Shown in pieces: positions 38,106 through 46,212 of a DNA stretch of 64,000 nucleotides (the first letter of the stretch is position 1; every line of letters begins with the position of its first letter). The notes below the pieces were generated by a model that saw nothing but the letters and a program-made list of their open reading frames with translations, did no database searches and was not told the DNA's origin. The translations under genes were made by a program, and so were the position numbers. This DNA comes from Leptospira_A sp046736045 (GTDB taxonomy: Bacteria > Spirochaetota > Leptospiria > Leptospirales > Leptospiraceae). The stretch is from contig NZ_CP177134.1 in assembly GCF_046736045.1 (NCBI RefSeq), positions 1 through 64,000 on the forward strand. Reading direction: 5' to 3'.

Positions 38106-38135
38106 TTGACAGTTTATATTAATGCTTTTTATACT
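38106..38135 (+). promoter_or_regulatory. strong sigma70-type promoter, predicted leaderless start
   Basis: TTGACA (38106-38111), 18 nt and TATACT (38130-38135) make a near-consensus promoter. The predicted transcription start at about 38142 lies only 2-4 bases before the GTG at 38145. The TTG at 38106, otherwise a possible start codon of the downstream gene, is part of the -35 box and cannot be in the message. Confidence 0.65.
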
Positions 38136-38144
38136 GGTCATCTC

Positions 38145-39185
38145 GTGAAAAAAACAATTCATTCCGTATTATTATCCATTCTATTTATTTTTCTTCTTAA
38201 GGAAGGAACTTATTTTTTATACAAATCAAATATAGAAGCAAGGGTTCATAATACCGGATTCCATTGGATGGCAAAAGAAAGATTGTCGAATAAACACCAA
38301 TCCGATTCATTCTTTTTTCCTTTTATATTGCACAATCTAAATCTAGACTTGTCATCGGAAGATTTCAAACGACTATGCCAGATGATTTATCTATTGGCAT
38401 CTGCCATTTTGATTTTCTATTTTTCCATGAAAGCAGATCTCTATGCAGGCGGATTCATCGGCTTGTTTATTTTGCTTTCTCCCATTAGTTTGATTCAAAG
38501 CACTTGGATCGGCTTTCCCGATCATCTAACTTATTTTTTTTCCATTTGCATTCTGATTCTCATTGATCGGATGAAGTTGGATTTTTTTTCTTTGGCAGTG
38601 ACATTTTTCGTATTACTCTTCGGTTGTTGGAATCATTTTTATCAATTCAGTATCATCGTATCTTTATTAATCCTAACTTATTCGATTACTACCAAAAGCA
38701 TTCATTATAAATTCATTTCATTTGTTGCTGCCACATTGATCTTTGCCCGATTAACTGCGATTTATATTTTTTATGCAAAAGACATTGTTTTTGAAGATGT
38801 TCGATTGGACGCAGTCGCAAACACTTCCGTCTTTCACTGGTTACGGGTTTATTCCGCGGTTCCCATTCTTGCTTTCGTTTCCTTTTTCAACGGAAACATT
38901 GTTTTCCTATTGGAAAGATTGTATCATAAAAATTATTTTATTTTGATTCCGATATTGATTTCAATTGCGGTTACTTTTTTTACAAGCGATACAACCCGTG
39001 TTTTTACACACTTATTTTATCCTTGTTGGTTTGCCATCTGGCTGCTTGTAATCGGCTCTAAAAAATCGTATTTTAAGGAAAACAGGAATTTATATTTCAC
39101 CCTGATTCTTATCTCTTTCGTAATACTGAAGAGTATGAATCTTTTTTATGTTTGGGGAGATCGGGTGATTCATTTATTAAAATAA
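38145..39185 (+). CDS. polytopic membrane protein of unknown function
   Basis: Unrecognised. About 346 residues begin at the GTG at 38145, chosen because the promoter box overlaps the upstream TTG start. The N-terminus is then VKKTIHSVLLSILFIFLL, a positive-inside helix start. About ten hydrophobic helices follow. A long first loop (residues about 25-75) contains charged residues, a layout seen in GT-C-type glycosyltransferase-like proteins, but no catalytic motif could be confirmed. The gene stands alone between the sirohaem genes and repeat A. Confidence 0.65.
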   Translation: MKKTIHSVLLSILFIFLLKEGTYFLYKSNIEARVHNTGFHWMAKERLSNKHQSDSFFFPFILHNLNLDLSSEDFKRLCQMIYLLASAILIFYFSMKADLYAGGFIGLFILLSPISLIQSTWIGFPDHLTYFFSICILILIDRMKLDFFSLAVTFFVLLFGCWNHFYQFSIIVSLLILTYSITTKSIHYKFISFVAATLIFARLTAIYIFYAKDIVFEDVRLDAVANTSVFHWLRVYSAVPILAFVSFFNGNIVFLLERLYHKNYFILIPILISIAVTFFTSDTTRVFTHLFYPCWFAIWLLVIGSKKSYFKENRNLYFTLILISFVILKSMNLFYVWGDRVIHLLK

Positions 39186-39240
39186 ACGGATGTTAGCTGT
39201 TGTTGCAAAAAATTTTAGCGACATAATTGGAATGCGAAAA

Positions 39241-39377
39241 TAGTATCCCCCACCCTGCTTGGGATTGGGGGGAGTGGCTCGTGGGCTGCACCCAAACACC
39301 TAACACAAAAATCATCCTTTGCCAAGAAAATCCCCGTTTCTAACGTTTTTTTTAAATTAAAGTTCGCCTTTTTGCCA
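39241..39377 (-). repeat. dispersed intergenic repeat A, inverted copy
   Basis: Read on the minus strand it starts AAAAAGGCGAACTT (39373-39360), continues with TTCTTGGCAAAG, TTTTTGTGTTAGGTGTTTG and AGCCCACGAGCCACTCCCCCC, and ends in GCAGGGTGGGGG. Order and spacing match 30022-30157. The two copies are about 9 kb apart in opposite orientation and both lie just after the 3' end of a plus-strand gene. Confidence 0.75.
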
Positions 39378-39389
39378 AAACGACCGCAT

Positions 39390-40001
39390 TCATTCCTTGA
39401 ATTTAACAATAACTCCGGTTTGCTGAAACTTATTTTCCCAAAAGGAGGCAAGCGGCAAATTGACAACGATCTTTCCCCCTCCGTCATTGCGGGCGGTCCA
39501 ATCACCGGGAGTTCTGTTTTCTGAAAAATAAACCTGACTCACGTTAAATGGTAAAAAAATTTCAAACTGAATGTGTTCAGCTAGGTTATTGAAACGATAA
39601 ATATCATCTCTGGTTTTAGCTTCTTTGGCCAAAGCCAAAACTTCATCTTTTTCTATTTCGAGAGTCTTTAATAACGGAGAACGCGAAGAAGTATCAACAG
39701 TCATGAGAAACGTAGATGTTTCTTCATCTGCCTCTTTGTAAATGATAAACCGAATCCCCGGAGTAAGAACAGATGTTATATTCCGAAATTGAAATGTTCT
39801 TTCTTTCAAAACAAGTTCCGTCTCGGAAACAGGAGAAAGATTGGAACCGGGACCGATGGAGGAAGGCACCTTGTTCTTGATTTTTTTTTGATAGATAAGG
39901 AAGTTTCCGGAAAGATCCGGGTTTAATTTGATCTTAATATTTCCACCCGCACAAAAGCTAAGTCCAAAAAGCAAAAAAATTAGAATCAAGTATTGTTTCA
40001 T
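39390..40001 (-). CDS. putative lipoprotein of unknown function
   Basis: This 203-residue protein has a clear lipoprotein signal (MKQYLILIFLLFGLSFCAGG), with lipobox LSFC at residues 14-17. The mature part is beta-rich with no recognised domain. The frame stays open upstream into the RNase P RNA gene, but that extension has no coding value and the signal peptide fixes the start at 40001. The start codon sits in the loop of a perfect 12-bp hairpin and has no Shine-Dalgarno. It is probably on the membrane surface; function unknown. Confidence 0.75.
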   Translation of the reverse strand: MKQYLILIFLLFGLSFCAGGNIKIKLNPDLSGNFLIYQKKIKNKVPSSIGPGSNLSPVSETELVLKERTFQFRNITSVLTPGIRFIIYKEADEETSTFLMTVDTSSRSPLLKTLEIEKDEVLALAKEAKTRDDIYRFNNLAEHIQFEIFLPFNVSQVYFSENRTPGDWTARNDGGGKIVVNLPLASFWENKFQQTGVIVKFKE

Positions 40002-40014
40002 AAAACAATACTTG
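39987..40014 (-). promoter_or_regulatory. 12-bp hairpin with the lipoprotein start codon in its loop
   Basis: CAAGTATTGTTT and AAACAATACTTG are perfect inverted arms (39987-39998 and 40003-40014) around a 4-nt loop that reads TATG on the minus strand, containing the ATG. A U-rich stretch follows about 6 nt later, so the same structure could also end transcription from rnpB, which stops 38 bases upstream. Confidence 0.7.
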
Positions 40015-40052
40015 GGATCTGCGGAAAAGAAATGAAGTGAAAAAGGAAAAAG

Positions 40053-40401
40053 TGGCCCTGGCCCGTAAGCCGGATTCTGTTCTATGTGATCATTTATCTG
40101 ATGCTCTCTACCCACAACCTGGCGGGACAGGCTCATAACGGTTGTTTACTTGAGATTGCACATCGGAGGGTTTACCATGCCTTATTTTTTACAAAACAAG
40201 CGGTGGGCTCTTACCCCACCCTTTCACCCTTACCTACCCGAAGGTATCGGCGGTTTGCTTTCTGTTGCACTTTCCGTATAAAAAAGGTCACCCCTTTTCA
40301 CCCCGAGAATTACTCGGTCCGATTGTCCCCTAGTGTCCGGACTTTCCTCCCCTTAGGAAACGTTTCCGTTTTTCTAAAAGGCGATCACTCGACCAAGGCC
40401 A
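40053..40401 (-). ncRNA. rnpB: RNase P RNA (bacterial type A)
   Basis: This is the catalytic RNA that trims tRNA 5' ends. The minus strand shows conserved core blocks: GAGGAAAGTCCGGAC, CACAACAGAAAG-like and GGCTTACGGGCC near the 3' end, preceded by AATCC. The two termini form an 11-bp P1 helix: UGGCCUUGGUC at 40401-40391 with GGCCAGGGCCA at 40063-40053. A T-run follows the 3' end. The length of about 349 nt is usual. The protein partner RnpA is not in the window. Confidence 0.95.
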
Positions 40402-40482
40402 TCTACATCATCTTTTTCTTTCAAAAGAGAGTCTAGAAGATTTATTTCAAACTTTTGGCATGAATTCTGCATTATACACAAT

Positions 40483-40965
40483 GTGCAACATTCTCGCCTA
40501 TTATTCCGAATAATCCTCTGTCTATTTGTCGTAATAATAGGCGGGTTGCCTAGTCTTCATGCAAATCCGCTATTAGAAAAAACTTCCGAAGAAATTTTAC
40601 AGGAAGTTCGGCTTTCCCGAATTCCCCAGATCATAGAAGATTTGGAGGAAAAGGCAAAACATTCCATAGGGGCAAACCGTTTTTCAGAAGCGAGAGATTA
40701 CTTAAAAAAAGCGATCGTCCTCAAATCGGCCATTGGAATGAAAGAGTCGGAAGGAAATGCCGAGTTATTAACAATGATTTCACGTATTGAATCCAAATTG
40801 GGAAATCAATGCGAAGCGAATCAATTGTCCAAATTGGCAAAAAAGATTTATCATAGAATTGGTTTGAATTTCGGAGCGGTGAGTTTCGAAGAAAAACCAG
40901 CTGCTTCTCCCGCAACAGTTGTTGCGAAAAACTGCGGAGAAAAAGTAAGCTGGCTCACCGAATAA
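40483..40965 (+). CDS. small secreted helical protein of unknown function
   Basis: Unrecognised. The 160 residues from GTG at 40483 begin with a signal peptide (LLFRIILCLFVVIIGGLPSLHA). A mostly helical mature region follows, with TPR-like spacing (ANRFSEARDYLKKAIVLKSAIG, CEANQLSKLAKKIYHRIG). A -10-like TATACA at 40473-40478 sits 4 bases before the GTG and no ribosome site is visible, so a leaderless message is possible but the -35 is poor. It is divergent from rnpB and convergent with msrB. Confidence 0.65.
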   Translation: MQHSRLLFRIILCLFVVIIGGLPSLHANPLLEKTSEEILQEVRLSRIPQIIEDLEEKAKHSIGANRFSEARDYLKKAIVLKSAIGMKESEGNAELLTMISRIESKLGNQCEANQLSKLAKKIYHRIGLNFGAVSFEEKPAASPATVVAKNCGEKVSWLTE

Positions 40966-40988
40966 AAAAATTACAAATTCAGTTGCCG

Positions 40989-41387
40989 TTATTCTTCTTT
41001 TTTAAAAGTCAAAGAAAGTGAATTCACACAATACCTCAGCCCTGTAGGTTTGGGGCCGTCCGGAAATACATGTCCAAGATGAGCATTGCACTTGCTGCAA
41101 TGGATTTCCACTCTTTGCATGGAATGAGTTTTATCCACTTCCGTTTCAATGGCAGACTCTGTTTTGGCTTGGTAATAACTAGGCCACCCGCTTCCGGACT
41201 CATACTTTGTTTCGGAATCAAACAATTCCTGACCACAACATACGCAAAGGTAAGTTCCCTTTTCCTTATGCTGGTAGTATTCACCTGTAAAGGGACGTTC
41301 TGTACCTTTATTCCTTGTTACATGGTATTGCTCGGGAGTGAGTTTTTGTTTCAATTCATCTTCTGAGATTTTGATTTTATCAACCAT
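40989..41387 (-). CDS. msrB: peptide-methionine (R)-S-oxide reductase
   Basis: MsrB repairs oxidised methionine R-sulfoxide in proteins. The 132 residues carry the family motifs ERPFTGEYY, GSGWPSYYQA, HLGHVFPDGP and the catalytic RYCVNS. Two CxxC pairs (CVCC, CSKC) form the structural zinc site. No signal peptide is present, so it is cytoplasmic. It is divergent from the haem locus, separated by a region with a Fur-like site. Confidence 0.95.
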   Translation of the reverse strand: MVDKIKISEDELKQKLTPEQYHVTRNKGTERPFTGEYYQHKEKGTYLCVCCGQELFDSETKYESGSGWPSYYQAKTESAIETEVDKTHSMQRVEIHCSKCNAHLGHVFPDGPKPTGLRYCVNSLSLTFKKEE

Positions 41388-41477
41388 AGTTGGTTTTAGA
41401 CTACATAAACTTTTAACTTAAGAAAAGAAAGTTTTGCAAATTATCAATTTTTTATAAGTTAATCCCAATCAAATAAA

Positions 41478-41496
41478 TGAGAATGAGAATCAATTA
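41478..41496 (+). promoter_or_regulatory. Fur-box-like site upstream of hemA
   Basis: TGAGAATGAGAATCA at 41478-41492 resembles the 7-1-7 Fur consensus TGATAAT-N-ATTATCA, and the extended GAGAATGAGAATCAATTA agrees with the classical 19-bp box at about 14 of 18 positions. It lies about 40-50 bases upstream of the hemA promoter and 70-90 before the ATG. Iron or haem control of the locus is a reasonable inference. Confidence 0.5.
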
Positions 41497-41528
41497 AGAA
41501 AATTATTTTTATAAGGTCTGACAATCCC

Positions 41529-41559
41529 GTGACAAATAGAGGCTTGATTCTGATAAGAT
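41529..41559 (+). promoter_or_regulatory. extended -10 promoter of hemA, predicted leaderless start
   Basis: TGATAAGAT at 41551-41559 is an extended -10 (TGn plus TAAGAT). GTGACA at 41529-41534 is a -35 candidate at the long spacing of 19 nt, tolerable for an extended -10. Seven bases separate the -10 from the A of the ATG at 41566, so the message would begin at or next to the start codon. Confidence 0.5.
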
Positions 41560-41565
41560 AGAATC

Positions 41566-42444
41566 ATGTGGGGAAACCTGATCGTACTGCATGATGATGC
41601 GGAAGAAAGAGAAACCAGAGAATTCGACGGCTTTGTTTCCTGGCACACTTGTATGCGATCCGTTTATATCGCAGACGATCGTCTTGTGAATAAAGCAGAT
41701 GTTCCCGAAGATATCTCATATTATTCGGGCTTCAAAGCATACCAACTGATCCTTGAAATCGTAACAGGAGTTCACTCCCGGCTTTTCGGAGAAAGTGAAA
41801 TACTCTCCCAGTTCAGGGACAGATTCAGAAAAGAAAATCTTGCCGATTCTCCTTTTTCAAAAAACTTACATAAGTTACGTGATCAAATTTTGGAGCAGAC
41901 AAAAATCGTTCGTTCCAGGTTTTTAACGGGGCAAGGAAGACAAACTTACGGCAGTATTGCGGACTCGTTTTTAAAATCGGGCGAACCTATTAGTCTTTTC
42001 GGAAGCGGTAAATTGGCGGAAGCCATTCTTCCCTATCTGATTCAAAAACACAGATCAGTTACCGTTGTAGCAAGGAATCCTTCACGATTGTCCGAATTAA
42101 AAAATCGTTTTTCAATCGATACCTGCCTGTGGGAAGATTATACCGACCAATCCGAATCTCTGGTAATCGCATCTTCCTTTTTTCCGGAAACATTCACAAT
42201 CAACTCGAAATCAAAAAGATTGATCATCGACTTTCGTGCTGAAGCCGAACTGAAAGAAATACCAGCTAACTCCAGATATGTGCCATTCAAGGAAATTTTA
42301 GCAAATATAACAAAAACGGAAAACCATCTTACAAAACTTCGCCCTGAAATTCTAACATTCATCGAAGAACTAACTCTGGAACGCGAAGAAGAACAAATTC
42401 ATCTTTTACACGGATGGGAAGACTTAGCTTGCTTAGAAAAATAA
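41566..42444 (+). CDS. hemA: glutamyl-tRNA reductase (short form)
   Basis: HemA reduces glutamyl-tRNA to glutamate semialdehyde with NADPH, the first step of C5-pathway tetrapyrrole synthesis. WHTCMRSVYI holds the catalytic cysteine (usually STCNRTE), and GVHSRLFGESEILSQFR matches the glutamate/tRNA block (GLDSMVLGEPQILGQ). A NADPH-binding segment (ISLFGSGKLAEAIL) follows. Its 292 residues are far fewer than the usual 400-430: the N-terminus is trimmed and the C-terminal dimerisation helix mostly missing. It is the first gene of the haem operon and overlaps hemCD by 31 bases. Confidence 0.88.
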   Translation: MWGNLIVLHDDAEERETREFDGFVSWHTCMRSVYIADDRLVNKADVPEDISYYSGFKAYQLILEIVTGVHSRLFGESEILSQFRDRFRKENLADSPFSKNLHKLRDQILEQTKIVRSRFLTGQGRQTYGSIADSFLKSGEPISLFGSGKLAEAILPYLIQKHRSVTVVARNPSRLSELKNRFSIDTCLWEDYTDQSESLVIASSFFPETFTINSKSKRLIIDFRAEAELKEIPANSRYVPFKEILANITKTENHLTKLRPEILTFIEELTLEREEEQIHLLHGWEDLACLEK

Positions 42445-43970
42445 CTATTGGCGCAAGGTCATCGACTCTCGCCAAATTACAAGCCTACACAGTCGGTAAA
42501 AAACTAAAAGATCTAAACCCCGAACTGGAAATCGTTTATAAATTCAGAGAAGCATCCGGTGACAAAGACTTAAAAAGCCCTCTCTGGCAAATCGCAGGGA
42601 AAGGGATTTTTACAAAAGACTTACAAGATGATTTGTTGAACAACCAGGTGGACGCCATAGTACACTCTTGGAAAGATTTGGATCTTGAAAAAAGAAAAGG
42701 TACATCCGTCATTTCCGTATTACCGAGAGAAGACCAAAGAGATGTTCTTTTATTCAAAAAATCTGCGTGGGAAAATCCGCCTAAAGAATTAAAATTCTGC
42801 ACTTCATCCCCAAGAAGAGAATTCAATTTACAAAAATTCTTTTCCGAATATTTACCCGAACCACTATCAAAATCAAACTTATCATTCTCTCCGATCAGAG
42901 GGAACATACAAACAAGAATCAGAAAGTTTTTAGAGACAGACTCACACGGATTAATTGTTGCCAAAGCGGCATTGGATCGATTGCTGAGTTCCGATACCAT
43001 CACAGAAGATGTTTTGGAATTTGCAGAAATTAGAAATTTCATACGCGAGTCACTAAATCAATGTTTGTTTATGGTTTTACCGCTTTCCCTGAATCCCAAT
43101 GCACCTGCACAAGGGGCACTTTGCGTTGAAGTCCGAAAAAATGAAGAACCCATTCAAAACTTATTTGCAAAATTAACCGATTCAAAAGCAAAAAAAACAT
43201 CGGAAACGGAAAGAGACATCTTATCTCAGTTTGGTGGAGGGTGTCATCAGAAAATCGGAGTTGCCGTTCTAATACGCCCTTACGGTGAGATTCGTTTTTT
43301 ACAGGGAGAAACGGATCATAAAAAGAATCTTTCGGAAAAAGAAATTTTGCCAAAGCCGAATTTAATTTTTTCCGAAGATGAAGTTTGGCCCTACAAAGCA
43401 AAAATGGCACAAAGACAAAGGGAGAGAATCGGTTACGGTATTCCACCTAATACGGATTTGTTCATCGCAAGAGGTTATGCTTTTCCAACCGATCTCACGG
43501 TAAATCCTGAAACTCAGATTGTTTGGGCATCCGGTCTTACCACATGGAAGGAACTTGCAAAAAAAGCAGTGTGGGTTCACGGTTCCGTTGATGGGCTGGG
43601 GGAATCGGAAGATCTAAAGATCGATATACTGCTTGGCAGAAAATCGAAATTCGCCAAACTTTCCCATCAGGATTCGGATCGTTCCCAATCCGTATATCCT
43701 CTCATACCAACCTACTATCTTTCCGCACCGGAAATTCCTTCGGATTTTAATCCTGAAAAAATCAAAGCTGCCTTTTGGAGGAGTGGATCGGAATTCAACA
43801 TCATTACGTCTAGATATCCCATCTTAAAAAACATAATCCATTTTGTCGGACCGGGATCAACCTATCAAAAAATAAAATATACGTTAGGTGAATCAGCGAT
43901 AGACAGAATCCATGTATGCCTTTCTTTCGAAGGATGGACGCAGAATCATATAACAAAACAAAACAAATAA
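42414..43970 (+). CDS. hemC: fused porphobilinogen deaminase / uroporphyrinogen-III synthase-like protein
   Basis: Residues about 8-285 form HemC: KITIGARSSTLAKLQA at the start, GKGIFTKDLQ, VHSWKDLD, PREDQRDVLL and the dipyrromethane cofactor cysteine in FGGGCHQKIGVA. The 518-residue total leaves about 220 C-terminal residues with a repeated alpha/beta pattern (IVWASGLTTW, AFWRSGSEFN, IIHFVGPGSTYQKIKYTLG) like the poorly conserved HemD. No separate hemD is in the cluster. A bifunctional HemC/HemD has been described in Leptospira, to my knowledge. It overlaps hemA and is followed by hemB. Confidence 0.88.
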   Translation: MGRLSLLRKITIGARSSTLAKLQAYTVGKKLKDLNPELEIVYKFREASGDKDLKSPLWQIAGKGIFTKDLQDDLLNNQVDAIVHSWKDLDLEKRKGTSVISVLPREDQRDVLLFKKSAWENPPKELKFCTSSPRREFNLQKFFSEYLPEPLSKSNLSFSPIRGNIQTRIRKFLETDSHGLIVAKAALDRLLSSDTITEDVLEFAEIRNFIRESLNQCLFMVLPLSLNPNAPAQGALCVEVRKNEEPIQNLFAKLTDSKAKKTSETERDILSQFGGGCHQKIGVAVLIRPYGEIRFLQGETDHKKNLSEKEILPKPNLIFSEDEVWPYKAKMAQRQRERIGYGIPPNTDLFIARGYAFPTDLTVNPETQIVWASGLTTWKELAKKAVWVHGSVDGLGESEDLKIDILLGRKSKFAKLSHQDSDRSQSVYPLIPTYYLSAPEIPSDFNPEKIKAAFWRSGSEFNIITSRYPILKNIIHFVGPGSTYQKIKYTLGESAIDRIHVCLSFEGWTQNHITKQNK

Positions 43971-43975
43971 AATCA

Positions 43976-44926
43976 ATGAACCATCTACGCAGAACCAAAA
44001 ACTCATCTCATCTTAGAGAACTTTCCGACAGTAGTTCTTTAAATTCAAAAAAATTCATCCAACCACTTTTCATTGTGGAAGGTTTAAAAGAAAGAGAATC
44101 CATCGGAGGAATGTCCGGTGTTTTCAGGGAATCTCAATCTTCCACTTATAAACAAATAGAATCGGATCTAAAGGAAGGAGTAAATCAATTCCTGCTCTTT
44201 ACAGTTCCTAAAAAAAAATCAGACACGGAATTCAGCGGCAATTTTTATCATGATGCAATCTCAGGCATCAAAAAGGAGTTTCCTGATATATTTTTATGGC
44301 TGGATACATGTCTGTGTTCGGTAACTACTCATGGTCACTGTGGACATTTGGGTTCGGATGGGAAAATTCATAATGAAAAATCAGTTAAAAGATTATCCAA
44401 CTTAGCATTGTTATTTGCACAATCCGGTGCAGATGGAATCGCTCCCAGTGATATGATGGATGGCAGAGTTGGCTCCCATAGGAATATTTTGGATTCGAAC
44501 GGATTTTACAATGTGCCGATCATGAGTTATTCGACAAAATTCAAAAGCAATTTTTACGGGCCGTTTCGGGATGCGGCAGAGTCCGCTCCCGGTTTTGGAG
44601 ACCGTTCGACATATCAATTGGATGTGAGAGACAGAGAATCCGCCATAGCAGCTTCCATCCGTGATGAAAAGGAAGGTGCCGACTATCTGATGTTAAAACC
44701 TGGTATGACATCAATTGATCTGGTTCATCCTATCAAAGAAAAAACAAATCTTCCTCTGGGCGCTTATCAAGTCAGCGGAGAATATGCTTCCATCGAATTG
44801 CTTGCCGCGAACGGATTTTTAAAAAGGGAGGAAGGTTTGATTGAAACATGGAATGTATTCAGAAGAGCAGGCATTTCATTTTTGATCAGTTATGCGGCAA
44901 GAGAAGCTAAGAGATTATTTTCATGA
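43976..44926 (+). CDS. hemB: delta-aminolevulinic acid dehydratase
   Basis: HemB condenses two aminolevulinate molecules into porphobilinogen. The zinc-binding cysteines are in DTCLCSVTTHGHCG, and the two Schiff-base lysines in STKFKSNFYGPF and YLMLKPGM. From the ATG at 43976 it has 316 residues, close to the 320-330 norm. The frame is open further upstream, but that would overlap hemCD by more than 50 bases and add an unconserved tail. The stop overlaps the hemL start (ATGA). Confidence 0.94.
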   Translation: MNHLRRTKNSSHLRELSDSSSLNSKKFIQPLFIVEGLKERESIGGMSGVFRESQSSTYKQIESDLKEGVNQFLLFTVPKKKSDTEFSGNFYHDAISGIKKEFPDIFLWLDTCLCSVTTHGHCGHLGSDGKIHNEKSVKRLSNLALLFAQSGADGIAPSDMMDGRVGSHRNILDSNGFYNVPIMSYSTKFKSNFYGPFRDAAESAPGFGDRSTYQLDVRDRESAIAASIRDEKEGADYLMLKPGMTSIDLVHPIKEKTNLPLGAYQVSGEYASIELLAANGFLKREEGLIETWNVFRRAGISFLISYAAREAKRLFS

Positions 44927-46212
44927 ATTCTAAAGAATTATTTGAACGTTCCAAAAAAGTATCACCCGGAGGAGTTCATTCTCCCGTTCGATCATTCACA
45001 TCGGTCGGAGGTACTCCCGTTTTTTTCCAAAAGGCAGAAGGCGCAAAACTGTTTGATGTGGAAGGAAAGGATTATATCGATTATTGTCAAAGTTTCGGAC
45101 CTTTATTATTCGGTCACCGTCATCCTGATATAGCGCATGTTGTGCGGGAGACAATGGAAACTGCTTGGTCATTCGGCGCTTGCGAACCCTATTCTTTGGA
45201 ACTGGCAGAGTTCATCACGACAAAAATTCCATGGGTAGAAAAAATACGATTTGTAAACTCAGGCACTGAGGCGGTTATGAGTGCGCTTCGAGTTGCACGT
45301 GCCGCCACAGGTAGAAATAAAATTTTAAAATTCGACGGATGTTACCACGGTCATCTGGATGCACTTCTTGTCAAAGCAGGCTCAGGCCTCGCCGGACTAA
45401 GTTCCAGTGACAGTGCGGGGATCGGAGAAGAAATGATTCGCAATACCTTGGTCCTCCCTCTGGACGACGAAGAGTCACTGGAAGCTTTGTTTAAAAAAGA
45501 AGGAGACCAAATTGCCGTTGTTGTGATAGAACCATTGCCAGCTAACTATGGTTTACTGATCCAAAGAAAAGAATTCATTCAAAAGATAGCGAATCTGGCA
45601 AAAAAATACGGGAGCTTACTCCTGTTTGATGAAGTTATCTCAGGCTTTCGGGTTGGTTTCCAAGGAATGGCGGGGGAACTGGGAATAACTTCCGACTTGG
45701 TCTGTTATGGTAAAATTTTAGGTGGCGGATTTCCCGTGGGTGCTTACGCAGGCAAAGCGCAATATATGGATCTTGTTGCACCGAGCGGACCTGTTTACCA
45801 AGCAGGAACTCTCTCGGCAAATCCGTTCGGAATGAGGGCGGGACTTGCCTCTTTGCAAAAAGCATGGAAAGAAAATCCGTATAAAAAGCTCGAAGAGGAT
45901 TGTAATTATTTCGCGGAAGAAATGGTTCGCCTGTTTGACCGTTATACAAATATTAAATGGCAAGCTGTTACTTACGGATCACTTTTTTGGTTCAAAGGGT
46001 ATGATCAAAAACCAGTTCGAAATTTAACCGGAATTCCCGGCGGACATAAGGAAAATTTTGCGCGTTTGTTCCATTCCTTACTTAAAGAAGGGGTTTATTT
46101 AGCACCTAGCGGATATGAGGTTGGATTTCTTTCCACTGCTCATACGAAAGAAATCATTTCGGAAACCTTAACCAAAACCGAACTCGGTTTAAAAAAGGAG
46201 TATTCCAAATGA
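44923..46212 (+). CDS. hemL: glutamate-1-semialdehyde 2,1-aminomutase
   Basis: HemL converts glutamate semialdehyde to 5-aminolevulinate using PLP. The 429-residue length is standard. Motifs include KVSPGGVHSPVRSF, FVNSGTEAVMSALRVARA, FDGCYHGHLD, LLFDEVISGFR and the PLP lysine in CYGKILGGGFPVGAY. It overlaps hemB by 4 bases and hemE by 4 bases, so all three are translationally coupled. Confidence 0.96.
   Translation: MNSKELFERSKKVSPGGVHSPVRSFTSVGGTPVFFQKAEGAKLFDVEGKDYIDYCQSFGPLLFGHRHPDIAHVVRETMETAWSFGACEPYSLELAEFITTKIPWVEKIRFVNSGTEAVMSALRVARAATGRNKILKFDGCYHGHLDALLVKAGSGLAGLSSSDSAGIGEEMIRNTLVLPLDDEESLEALFKKEGDQIAVVVIEPLPANYGLLIQRKEFIQKIANLAKKYGSLLLFDEVISGFRVGFQGMAGELGITSDLVCYGKILGGGFPVGAYAGKAQYMDLVAPSGPVYQAGTLSANPFGMRAGLASLQKAWKENPYKKLEEDCNYFAEEMVRLFDRYTNIKWQAVTYGSLFWFKGYDQKPVRNLTGIPGGHKENFARLFHSLLKEGVYLAPSGYEVGFLSTAHTKEIISETLTKTELGLKKEYSK

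Noticed and set aside
40002..40136. Upstream extension of the lipoprotein into the RNase P RNA gene
   Set aside because: The signal peptide begins at 40001, and the extension translates structural RNA sequence.
40086..40436. 116-residue plus-strand ORF opposite rnpB
   Set aside because: It is antisense to a conserved structured RNA with a matching P1 helix.
43916..43975. HemB start at 43916
   Set aside because: It would overlap hemCD by 55 bases; the ATG at 43976 gives the normal HemB N-terminus.
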